Shown here piece by piece: positions 1 to 11,400 of a stretch of DNA of 32,243 nt. The notes below the pieces were generated by a model that was given only the letters and a program-made list of their open reading frames with translations, was not told the origin of the DNA and did no database searches. How positions within the stretch are numbered: the first letter of the stretch is position 1; each line of letters starts with the position of its first letter. The DNA is from Brevipalpus yothersi (taxonomy: Eukaryota; Arthropoda; Arachnida; Trombidiformes; Tenuipalpidae), in the NCBI GenBank assembly GCA_003956705.1, contig QZCP01000472.1, positions 1 to 32,243 of the forward strand, given 5' to 3'. The position numbers and the translations under genes are program-made.

Positions 1-61
<61 letters not shown>
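1..61. repeat. (TC)n microsatellite at left edge
   Basis: An uninterrupted TC dinucleotide run starts at the first base and fades into TTTC-like sequence by about 70. Its true length is unknown because the window cuts it. Confidence 0.97.
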
Positions 62-64
<3 letters not shown>

Positions 65-1779
65 TTCTTTCAATAGTTCTCATGTGTTTCCCGTGGGTGT
101 CAGTGTTAAAGGATGAAGAGAAAGTTTATTCGCTTTTCTTCAGACAAATGATCGACTTGAAACACTGTGACACTTTCACAGAATTTTCGCCCTCAAAATA
201 GAGCAATGTTTGATGTACTTATACTTTCTTCATTCCTTGATTATGATGTTTTATCAACAACATAAAACGTTCAATTGTCCTCTAAATACACTATTAGCTG
301 ACAAGTTATTATTGATCTTCGAGAGAGAGAGATTGAGTGAATTATCTACTAACCAACGGAAATAAAGGTCAGCTCATCTCTTTGATCAAATAATCATGAG
401 TGAATTGACTACTCTCCTGGAAGAAAAAGGTCAAGAAAGGAATTTCACTATCAAAGAGTAGGAAGACAGTTTTTCGAATCATCTATCAATCAAAATGAGG
501 CATCAAGTTTTCCTACTATTCTTACCTAGAAGACAAGTATGTTATGGGAAAAATTTCAACAATCTCTTAAAGGTTTCCAAATCATCCACTCTAAAACTTA
601 TACTTCCAAATGAATAATGTATCAAATGAAAACAACTCTTTTCATTCATCAGCTCCCAGTTAGTCACTATCGTTATCGATGAAAAGTATGTCCATCTGTA
701 AGACGGTTGATTTGAACCTTATCAGAGAAGCCAGCAACTATCTCACCACTGAATTTGGCCAATTTTTCAAGCTCTTCATGGATTCCCAAAGAAGGTTATA
801 TCCTTCTAAGAAGGAAAGAAAAGTTTAGCAAGTCAGCAGCTTTTCTTAAAGTTCAATGTTCAAACTTTATTCATCCAATTCCTCCTAATCGATTAGGAAG
901 GTGTCAATAAATTTGTGCACCATGCTTTGATCCCTTGAAATCGTCTCTCTCTTTCTCTATTATTCATTCCAAGAAATGAGAGTAAAACCTTTAATCATAG
1001 TACTCTCCAGTCCATTCATTCTAGGTACATGTATAACTAGTGGTGGGGTGTATCTGGAAGATTTTCTCACACATAAATATGCATGTTATACATGTACAAA
1101 TTATTTGAATCTCTCTCTCTCTCTTCCCTCCTCTTCATGATCAACTTTTCAAAATTCTGGATAACTGTTCCTCTTTGTTCAAAGAGTTATACATGTATAT
1201 GTGGTGTAAAAATTTTTCTTTTTCTATTCCCTTTGAACACCACAAGTCAAAGACACCCCATCCTGTACGCCCTATAGTGTACATGTCAGTTGAAGCAGAA
1301 GCTGACAATTTTTCCAAGCACGTTAGCATGATATAGACTCCTTTTTAAATGGTGCGGAGAAAGAAAATCTTCGGGCCTATAATCGTGAGTTCCTGTAAGC
1401 TTGCTTCACCATATACATGGTGGAAAATAAGTGACACGTGGAGAAGAGAAGACACAGCATCAATTAGATTAAGATTATGATCATCATGAAGCTCAGATCA
1501 TCAGATTGGGAAAGATGAAGAGAAAGATCTACTAAATTTACAGAGAACTTCATACAGAGAGATTGAAGACAATATCATTGGAAAACAAGTACGAGAATAA
1601 AAGATCGATCACAAAACAAACAACTTTAAACTTTTGATGGTTATTTTGTTAGTATGAGAGTCATAGAATTTCATCTATCATTTTAACACTGGACAATATT
1701 CGAGAATGGAATATTCGATCCATTCCATAGACATAAAGAAAAGTTAATTTGAAAACAAAAATCATATGGCAAAGTTTAC
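62..1779. other. noncoding stretch, probably intron of the left-hand minus-strand gene
   Basis: This AT-rich stretch follows the GTAAAC donor that ends the exon at 1780-2047 on the minus strand, so I read it as the start of that gene's first intron. Short TC runs occur near 945 and 1111. A 46-codon plus-strand ORF near 691 and a minus-strand open stretch on the same DNA look protein-like, but neither has support. No further exon of the left gene could be placed. Confidence 0.4.
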
Positions 1780-2047
1780 CTGGCTTAAGATTGGAATTGA
1801 AAGCTCCCTGATAAAACCAATATGAGCTCAATCCATTGTAAGATGATGAATAATTTGGATAAGATGCTGTGTACTGGCCCGAGGTGTCGATCGGTAGGCA
1901 CAGAGGAGGGCCAGAAGAGATGGGAACAGGCTCGGACGATATCGTAGCTACAGCCATCGTCGGCCAATCACAGAATCTTTTGCCCATACCCTTATCATCG
2001 ATATCGTTGCTGGCGGCTCCTGGTATATTATTATTCTCTTGTTGCAT
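1780..2047 (-). CDS. first coding exon of an unrecognised gene (partial)
   Basis: An ATG at 2047 opens 89 codons plus one base, ending at a plausible donor (CCAG, then GTAAAC) at 1779-1774. The encoded N-terminus starts MQQENNNIPGAAS. It is rich in Ser, Pro, Asn and Tyr, with a segment SYPNYSSSYNGLSSYWFYQG. This looks like the disordered N-terminal region of a transcription or developmental regulator, but I cannot name the family. The frame stays open upstream of the ATG only through GTG/TTG-type codons, so I chose the first true ATG. The rest of the gene must lie left of the window or in small exons I could not see. Coding status rests on base composition, the open frame and the donor. Confidence 0.5.
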
Positions 2048-2513
2048 TAATTCACACAAACACACAGACGTTATCACATAGTTGATAAGATTATTATTAT
2101 TCTTTTTTTCTCTCGATCAACAAAGACGGAATACCGTACGAAAGGCTATCCGAGTTTAACGAACAAGAGAGAGAGAGAGAGAGAAAAAAAAAGAAAGGAA
2201 ATGATGAGAAACGTAACGTAACGAGAATACGCAGAATTGACGTGAACAAAGCAAACTTTTGTAATCACTATTCCTCTCTTTCTTCTTTCTCTTCTTTCCC
2301 AGTATTGATTGTGGATTCAAGATGACTCGTGGAGAAGATCAGGCCATAAAAAAGTGGCCCTAACACACCGATGACTAGGTATCACAAAGTCAAACAATCA
2401 AAATTCATAGGATTGCCCGATAGGCCTATCGAACGAGGCACACTAGAGAGAATAATTAATATGTAATCGAAGTGAAAAAGAACGAGAGTGGCACAGGTTG
2501 TGGCTTGGGGTTG

Positions 2514-2580
2514 TGGTGGTGGTGGTGGTGGAGTTCATGTGTGTATGTACGTATAAATGTGTGTGTGTGTGTGTGTGTTG
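2514..2580. repeat. compound (GGT)n and (TG)n microsatellite
   Basis: GGT triplets at about 2514-2532 are followed by TG/TATG-rich DNA and a clean TG run at about 2558-2578. Confidence 0.9.
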
Positions 2581-3239
2581 TTGTTTGGAGAAGCTTCGCT
2601 TCTTCATTCAACTAGTGGCTTGAACAGGTAAACCAGGCGGCATATTTCGGCGTAGGTGGCTTTTTCCAACTTCCCAATCATCTGGCAGCATCCTTAAGGC
2701 CGACTTATTTCTTCTTCTTCTTCTTCCGAGTGACTCCGATCTTTTCCCAAGCTTTAACTCAACTCCTTGACTCCGACCACTTTTCTTTCTCTCCAAGCGC
2801 CGCAACATGCCCATCTCATTTTTGTCCTCCCTTCTCTCAACTTCTCTTCTCCAAACTTTCCTCCCCCTTTATCCATCCATATGACTGGATAGATAGCTTT
2901 GATCATATATTAAATAAGAATATAAGGGTTCCCTTTTGCCTTTCACCGGACTCCCCAAGAACAACATTTCTGCCAGCCCCGATGCTACTTTCGGGCCAGC
3001 CCACAGCTTCTCTCTGTCAGACCATTTGATGCCCCACGCATCTTTCCTCTCTCATCTTCTCTCTCATCATCTCTCTCTCTCTCTCCGCATCTTCTTTCAA
3101 CTCTTTTTCCTCTCGAACATGTAAAACATTTTGCTATGGACAGTGGGATGAAGCTGAGCATCTTGTTTCTCTCTATTTTTTTCGTAGGCTTTATTACTAT
3201 CGTTCATCAAGCACTTATGTCCTAACTAAAATTTACCCC

Positions 3240-3242
<3 letters not shown>

Positions 3243-3294
<52 letters not shown>
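3243..3294. repeat. (TC)n microsatellite
   Basis: A clean TC run of about 52 bp. Confidence 0.95.
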
Positions 3295-3297
<3 letters not shown>

Positions 3298-4090
3298 GTT
3301 TGTGTTATGTAATTCTCACTGACTTATCGTTTCGAGAGCGCGCGATGTGAATCAAGATGAACCCACGTTTGATGGTGATAATTTTCTCGTCTTCAACTGG
3401 TGTCCCAATCGCTGTCAAACAGGTGCCCATTGCTGTATCTGTAACTCATTGGAGAGAGAGAGAGAGAGAAAGAGAGAGAAAAGTACACACACACGATCAA
3501 CTGTGTGTGCCGACTTGTGGTTCGTCCTTTATGTTGATGCCAAATAAGCCCACCATCAAGTCGTGCTGGAATAGATTCTAGAAGAAAAATAGCAAGAAAG
3601 GAAAAGAACTTCCCAGGCTATCGAGAATCGACCACAGCAGGAATGCATGAAGGAATGGCAAAAGCCGCTGGATAGAGAGTGCCAAGAAAGAAGAAAATTG
3701 GAGAAAAGTGTACGATCGAGAGCGAGAGAGATAGTGTGTGTGTGTGTGTGTGCATGCGTTCGTGTAAGGCAACGCTTTTTTGATATTGGAAAATATAATC
3801 ACACACACAATAATGAATTCAGGGCCACCCCACCGAATACGGACATGGAAATGGTTTGAAATGATCTCCAAAAATGGACTGGGATCGGTTCGAGTCTTAT
3901 TCAGTTCTGCTTACACCTCCTGCATCATGGCTCTTTCTCCATATCGGTAGTAATGGTATGGTCCAACTTGCTATTCAACTTGTTCATCAAGTTTTTGATG
4001 AGTTTTCAAACGTACAGGGGAGAGAGAGAGATAGAATAAGTTGAAGAAATTACAATTGATAAAATAAAATAGGGAGAGAGGAGGAAGATG

Positions 4091-4113
4091 AGAGAGAGAG
4101 AGAGAGAGAGAGA
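4091..4113. repeat. (GA)n microsatellite
   Basis: A GA dinucleotide run of about 23 bp inside GA-rich flanks. Confidence 0.9.
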
Positions 4114-4823
4114 TAAAAATGATTGCATGTAAACAGAGGCAGAGGGAACAAAGATGAACGGCAGTTTCTTGGGTCAATTGAGTGACTTGAACGCTAATTT
4201 TCATGCTTAAATACAAATCGGTAAGACTGATGCTTGAATTTTTGAATGAATGAATAAATGAACTCAGTGTATGAAGTTGAAGCCACTCGAGTGAGAGGAA
4301 AATTCTGGCCAGCAAATCATCCAGATCAAATCATGAGAGTCTCAATGAGAAAGAGAGGAAAAGAGAAGCAGAACGAGTTTCTCGAAAATTTGAACAAGAA
4401 CACTTCCGATAGCTAATGGAGAAGTGGCCTCTATGGAAGTTGTTTGAGGGAAAAAAGCTGGAAGCCTTTCTAAGTTAAGTAGGTTTTTGATAAAAAAATT
4501 TGAAGATTGATCAGAATGAGCCTGGACAAGGCCACTCCAAAATGAGAGCGAGAGAGGGAGAAAGAGACAACTACTAGTAGAACTTACCAGTGAATCAAAA
4601 TTTTCATGAATGAAAATACGTATATAGGCAAGAGAGAGAGATGTTTATGGGTAACAGATAAAATTCATAGAGTGAGTTTCAATGAAAGGTCGAGAGTGAG
4701 AAAAGAGCTCACAGCTGTTTAATTAGTTAAATTTGAGATGATTTTGTTAGTAATCATTCTGATTGTGCTTCAATCAACATTGAGAGTTTATAAATGGAAC
4801 GAATGACGCGCACTGTTGAGCTC

Positions 4824-4830
<7 letters not shown>

Positions 4831-4892
<62 letters not shown>
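4831..4892. repeat. (GA)n microsatellite
   Basis: A clean GA run of about 62 bp. Confidence 0.95.
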
Positions 4893-4895
<3 letters not shown>

Positions 4896-5970
4896 TAAAT
4901 TGTTCAAATTTTATCGTAAAGTGACCCTATTGTCTTCAAGTTCCGAGAATGCTTAGAGGGGGTCACTTGTTAATAAATATACCCTCACACACAAATATAC
5001 GAAATTTTTGGCTATTAGCTACATAAAGAAGATTTAATGGGGCATTCAACAATAGAATTTGCCGCAAGACATTTACCAATCAAGAAGGAAAAACAAAATC
5101 CTTCATCTCAACGGGTTTACAAAGTCCAAAGGTTTCCCACCATAATCACAAGCGATTCCCCAAAATAAGCTAAAATAGACACCAGGAATGTGTTGCTACT
5201 AACCTTTTGGATGATGTATCACCGAAGTCCATCGAAAAATTCCTCAAATAGTACAGGAAGTAGGAAAATAGTCATAATCAAGAGCGAATGTGATACAGGG
5301 TGCATTGAATTACAAAGATAAAAAATCATACAAGAATTCATTCAGATGATGATGATGATAATGATGTAACAGTCATAAAATTGTGTCAAATTTGAAAAAT
5401 TCTGACGTATGATGCGGAAGAATATCTCGGCAATAAATGGAGAAAAAATTTTTTGTCCATATGAAATGTACACCAGAAATGATGCCTGACAAATTGAATT
5501 GTGGCCATACTATATTGAGGCTAATTTGCTCTCGATGAATAAGAATACTTGACGAGGATATAATCCAGCTGGATGAGAATTCTCACTGAGTGGATTGCAT
5601 TGCTTCATGATGCTTCCCAGAGTTACAGTTACAAGTTTGGGAAGGCATTTATTGAAAGCTTTTCAGTGAATCCGATTATAGAATGTTTCTTGGTATTTTT
5701 ATCCAAGATACAATCTAACTGATTATATATATGATGGTAGTGGTCACATGTATTTACTCAACACCCTACCATAGTGGACTTGAATAATTTCATAATATTT
5801 ACTTTTCTGTCGTTTAGTCATCTCTATACATGTACTTATTTCGCAATATATCCACCTTCATCTATAAGAAGCCCGCCTTCAAGATTGAAGATGCTAAATT
5901 AGAATTTCAATAGTTATCATAATGTTTGTGGATAGAGTAGAACTTTTTTGAATAAGAACCATGATTGCTC

Positions 5971-6005
5971 TTTCTTTCTTTCTTTCTTTCTTTCTTTATT
6001 TCTTT
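5971..6005. repeat. (TTTC)n microsatellite
   Basis: About eight TTTC units, with one TTTA variant near the right end. Confidence 0.9.
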
Positions 6006-8359
6006 CAGATTTTTAGAGTACTTTGTGGATACTTATTCCCTCTTAAAAGAATAACACTTGTCAGAATCAGATAGTTATGCAATTATTATTATGAAATTCG
6101 GTAATACATTCGAAACAGTTAACATGCTGACAAACCGTTGAAATGGTTGCAAGAGGTTCCAAATTTGATAGTTTAATGCCTTCTATGGCAATAATCAATC
6201 CTCGAATCTTCAAAATCTTCAAATCAAAAGAAAACTAGGAAATTAGATGACTAGGAATCCCTTCCATTGATTAGGTATCTACCTATTCAAATTTGTTCCT
6301 AAATTGAATTGAAGATGGAGAAATTATTTGCGAAAAGTCGTTAATTCTGTGAAATGAATCCTTTATTCGAACTCGTTCACTTCTAATTCATTTTCCAAAC
6401 TCCAAAATCCAAAACATCACGATTTGGAATTAGTCTTATGATAATGTCAGTATTTCTCATATTTTGTTTTAAACTGATCTTTTCTGACACTTTAGTGTGT
6501 TTTTTCATTAAATATATTCATCTAACTGTTGATAAATGTCTAGTAAGTTTTATGTTCATTTGTCATTTTTTCCAATCAGTGGATCAAGATAGGGATAGAG
6601 AATAACTCCTTTCTAAAAATGAATTTCAAAGAAGAGAAAAAACGATTTATTTAGGACTTTCCAGGGAATCGAGAGATATAATTGAAAATCTTCGTTGTAA
6701 AGTCAATTCTCTACTGTCTTTGGTTGATTAATACACTTCAAGCAACGTAGTCATGCGTTTCAACTAGAACTTGCATTCACTCCATCCATTCGCATCGAAA
6801 TTAAACTAATATGAATTCTCTCATTCTTTCGGTTACAATCTTTTAAGAAATTTTCCAAATAAGACTGAAATTTGGGCAGAAAAATCTAGTGTATCCTCAA
6901 TTTCAACAGTAATCTTCATATTTAAGTCTTACTGAGAAGCAATTTTTTAAAGAAAAACATCTAATTGAAGAGCGAGGTATGAGGCATTCGTACTTATTCT
7001 CATGAGATTATGGAGATTTTATTCTCTTTCCGGAAATTAAATCAAATAATATGTCTAGAAAATACATTGTTGTTTCGCGATTTATAATTATAATGTGAAA
7101 ATAATGCCACTTCCTTTACTCTTTGATTGATTGGAATCCATTTTCCTTGGAAGAGAATATCAATTTGCAAGTCTTATTAGGGGATTCATTTAAAAAATGC
7201 TTTCCACCACTCTATCTAAGAAAAGGGCCTGTAGATTTTTCTGAAATGAGTGAATATTATAAAGGTCTCTCTTAATATCACTGGTTAAAATCAGTAAATT
7301 TAAGCAATCATGGACCCTTTTTTCGAGTCGAACTGTTTTCACCCTTTTTTACCAATCGCATAATTGAGAAAGAAATACTTCAAACCATTATTTTCTGACA
7401 ACTTGTAAGTAGTACGTTTTCTAACGCTATTCACATAGAAGTCGAATATTCGTAGAACTCTCGAGTTCCAATACACTCTCCATGAGCGTGCATACTTATT
7501 CCATTGACGACCATCTTATGTTACCAATGCTATGTTTGTTTTCGTTGAATATTTTTTGTGATTCCTATCTTAAAATAGAATGAATTGAATACGAAAAATG
7601 TAAAAATATCTACTGCTCAATGTGAAAAAAACATGACTAGCTATTGAAGAGCCTCATATCTTCTTGTATGATTTTATTCTTCATCAGAATTTATGGAGAA
7701 GCACGTGACATGGTACGTTTCTGATCCCATGGATATTCATGAAATTCAGTCATAGAGCAGATGATAGTAGACAATGAACAATTTTAAATGTTTGCATACG
7801 GATCTTCTATTTTAAGACAACTTTTTTGTGACAAAAATACACATGATAACCTGAGGGATATGCGTGCAATATAATAGTGGGTGAGGTATTATCAAGAACT
7901 TCCATAGAAATTGAATGTTTGAAGAGGAGGTTCCTCATGGTTGATTGACCCAATGATAATTTGATTCATGATAAAAAAGCAACCTCAGAAATTCAGTTTC
8001 ATAATGGTCTCTTATTTTACACATGTTCTTTCTAAACTGTTCTCGTTGAATTGAATGAATCCTTGAAGGGTATTCTGCTTATCTAGGTACAGAAATCTGA
8101 TATCAGGAGGACTTTTCTTATCATTTCTTTTCGAATATGATTGTGTGATATGCCTCTATTCTCTAGTTTATCTAAATTTTGGGAAAAATTAGGAATTATA
8201 ATGTCAAATATTAACTTGAATATCAGGCAGAATTTTCTTATCACTAAGAGAGGTTACCTTTACTTCAAGATACTCCATGTTCAAACACTACAGGAAATAA
8301 AGCTCAATATCTAGAAAGAATTGGTGATGTCGTTTTCATCGAGTTGAAAAAATAAATAA

Positions 8360-8365
8360 TTTATT
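8360..8365 (-). terminator. candidate poly(A) signal of BTAF1
   Basis: Minus-strand AATAAA about 119 nt beyond the BTAF1 stop. The position is plausible for a short 3-prime UTR, but the cleavage site is not visible. Confidence 0.5.
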
Positions 8366-8483
8366 ATATTAGGCTTTAAACGAAGTTCCATTCGATAGTG
8401 GATTCAATGACTTTAGACAAATGTATCTCATGATTTAAAATTCGGTTAATAAAAATCTCTCTGTTCTATGAAAGCTACACCTA

Positions 8484-11400
8484 TCACGATTTCAACGATT
8501 GTATGAATGCAGTCAAATCATATTCGTTGTCATATTGATCAGGATCCCATAATTCAGGAAGACTCTCAAGGACTGACTTGACACTTCCTCCTTTCACGTC
8601 ATTTTTGCTAGATTTGTTCTGACTGCTTTCGGAATTACCAGCGTCCAAGCAGAAAAGGTCCAAAAGTTGGTCTGTACCCATGGTTTGGAGTGTTGAGTTT
8701 TCCGTGCTTATTACACTGTTAGCAATTGTGAGTTTGAATTTCTGTAAGCCCATTATTTTTTCCTCCAATGTACCTTTGGTTATTAATCTATTTTCGGAGA
8801 AAGAATAGAATATAGTCAAGTATATTGAGGTGAAAAGAAATAAATAAACTTGACTTACCTGTAAACGTTGACAACTTTTTTCTGGCCAATCCTATGAGCT
8901 CTATCCATTGCCTGCAAGTCTTTCATTGGATTCCAGTCATGCTCTACGAAAATCACAGTATCCGCTCCTGTAAGATTCAAACCCAATCCTCCAACCTGGA
9001 AGTGGCGAATTAAAGGTTACATTAAAAGTGTTAAACTCAAAGCGCGTGGAAATTATTTACCTGTGTAGTCAATAGAAGAACATCAATCGAAGGATCATTG
9101 TTGAATCGATAGACTAATGATTGACGAGACCCTGGAGGTATGCTTCCATCCAGTCGGAGATAGCTGACAGAGGGTAAATGAATTCTCAGCAAGTTATTCT
9201 CCACAATATCAAGCATACTCTTCAATTGACAAAATATCAGAGCTCGGTGTTGATTAACAACAGGTTCCGTTCCATTCACCAAAGAGGCGCTCTGAGCTCC
9301 AATCCCACAATCAAGTAGGAGCTGTTTAAGAGCACAAAGCTTAGCGGCATGATTGATATCATCGAGTGAAGAGTTTTGTTCTCTCAAACGATTGATGATA
9401 GCAGTATACTGTGGGTGTTGTGAAGTGAGAACGAGTTTTGGATGATTACAAACTTTTCTGAGGTATTGTAGCGCTTGGAATATGTTCGAGGAATTGACAT
9501 TGTCTTTGTTTTTCTCGCCAACTTCATCAAGAGATTGAACAGTATTCTCAAGATTTCTACGAGCTCTACTACGAGCAAAGTCCTCATAAAGTTTGGATTG
9601 GAGCTCACTGAGCTCACAATAATAATCTTGCATGATCTTTGGAGGCAAATCATTGAGAACATCTTCTTTCATACGTCTCAATATAAAAGGTAATGATTGT
9701 CGATGCAATGATTCCATCGCAAGAACGCCAGACTCTTGTTCTTTGGAAGATTTGGCGTCTCGACTTTGGAGGATAGGCTTCGAATAACGGATTGAAAATT
9801 GACGTTCGGTACCCAAAAAACCAGGTATCAAGAAGTCAAAAAGAGACCAAAGTTCCAATACGTTATTCTGAATTGGTGTACCAGATAAGATTAAGCGATG
9901 ATTGGCACAAATAGACTTGATTGCTTTCGAAAGTTTGGTTTTTCCATTTTTGATGATATGACCTTCATCTAAAATGCAATAGTTCCATGAAATTGAGGAG
10001 AAAAAATCAATATCATTTCTAACAATATCATAGGAAGCTATAACAAGATTGTAAGCCGTTCTGATAAGTCCAGTTTTCAATTTCTTTCGCAATTTGGCTC
10101 GCTCCAGAGGAGGCCCTGTATAGTGAAGTGGGCAGAGATACTTTTGATCTATGAACTTTTCAACCTCATAAACCCAATGACCAGTGAGAGTTGGTGGACA
10201 AACAACCAATGATGGTAATGGTTTAGCATCGACCGCTTTCGTTTGGGCATATTTCTCTGATCGAAGATAATGATCGGAAGCTAAAATGCAAATGGACATT
10301 AAAGTTTTCCCCAATCCCATTTCGTCACAAAGTATGCCATGAAGTTTGTAGCGGTTCAAAAATGATAGCCAATTGACACCTTCTTGTTGATAAGAACGAA
10401 GCTCTGCTTTGACTGGTACGGGCAATTTGAAATCATCAAGTTTCTTCGGATTAATAAGCTGTTCGAGGAAATGTTTCTCGTGTTGCTTTCTGAGAACCAA
10501 TTCTTCACGAATAGCAAGATTAGAGTCTATTTTGTTATTATCAAGGGGCATCAACTGAACAAGTTGAGCAAAACAGTGTGTGGCCAAAAGTCTGACTTGA
10601 TCATTTTGATCACTCATTCTTCCAAGCATTGGAATGATAAGCAAAACAATGTAAGGTACAATTTCAATACCTAATTTTTCAATAATGCAAAAAATAGCTT
10701 CAATAGCACCTTGACGCTTAAATTCATCATCACTGGAACCAAGAAGATTGAGAATATCACAGAGAACCAAGTCCATTGTTTGAGGCATTATAATGGTACT
10801 GAGAATTCCTAAACAGCGAGCTGATAAATGCCTGACAGCGCAAAGAGGACTATCCAAACACTTGGAAAGAACAGGTAACATTTCTATCAAGTTTTGATGA
10901 AGTGATTTATGAAGATGAAGACTGATGGTCTCCAAAACTTGAAGGGAATTGATGAGTTCTTGTGACTTATCGATGTTCAGCTCATGGCTAAAACTGTCCG
11001 AGAGAATTTTAATCTTAGTCAGGTATTCCCATAACTGAGGTAGCTTTGAGGTAACTTTCTCTCCAAAATGCTGGACAATACTAGCGAGAGCAAACGAGGC
11101 TCCCTTTCGAATTGATTCATTGAGTTTCTCATACTCTTCGGCAGGCTCAAAATTCGAGTCATCACAAGAGTCAACACTTTTTTTCATTGAATTGGATGAA
11201 TTCAAGCGTTTCAGATTATGCTTCTCACTCATCTTGCACATGTTATTCAAACTGATTATTCCATTGGTGAGACTCAAAATGGGCGATGTCGTAGGAGAAC
11301 TTGAGCCACTGTGAGGCTCAGATTTCGCAATACTTTGATTAGCGAGCAAATTTGTAGTTTTATACAAGTTTGGAGTATAATTTGGATCGGAGCACAGGAA

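Larger units (their letters stand above)
2048..8359. other. gene-poor region between the left gene and BTAF1
   Basis: About 6.3 kb contains no ORF with recognisable protein content. The left part (2048-4900) holds TG, GGT, TC and GA microsatellites. A locally GC-richer patch lies around 2600-3030, directly upstream of the minus-strand exon at 1780-2047, and could be its promoter or 5-prime UTR. From 4900 to 8360 the DNA is plain AT-rich sequence with frequent stops in all frames, one TTTC tract near 5971 and a short GAT run near 5347. It may hold regulatory elements for the left gene, but none can be defined from sequence alone. Confidence 0.5.

Noticed and set aside
691..831. 46-codon plus-strand ORF (MSICKTVDLNLIREASN...) with a protein-like antisense frame
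   Set aside because: It lies in the presumed intron, has no splice sites or recognised family, and both strands look equally plausible.
3347..3547. Cys-containing open frame (NWCPNRCQTGAHCCIC) in the plus strand
   Set aside because: It begins at a GTG and runs straight into GA-repeat translation (RERER). There is no splice support, and an overlapping frame looks equally open.
3885..3896. GGTTCGAGTCT resembling a Pol III B-box
   Set aside because: No A-box or tRNA fold lies upstream.
3971..4315. 114-codon minus-strand open frame
   Set aside because: Largely SLSLSL translation of a GA tract plus AT-rich DNA, with no domain features.
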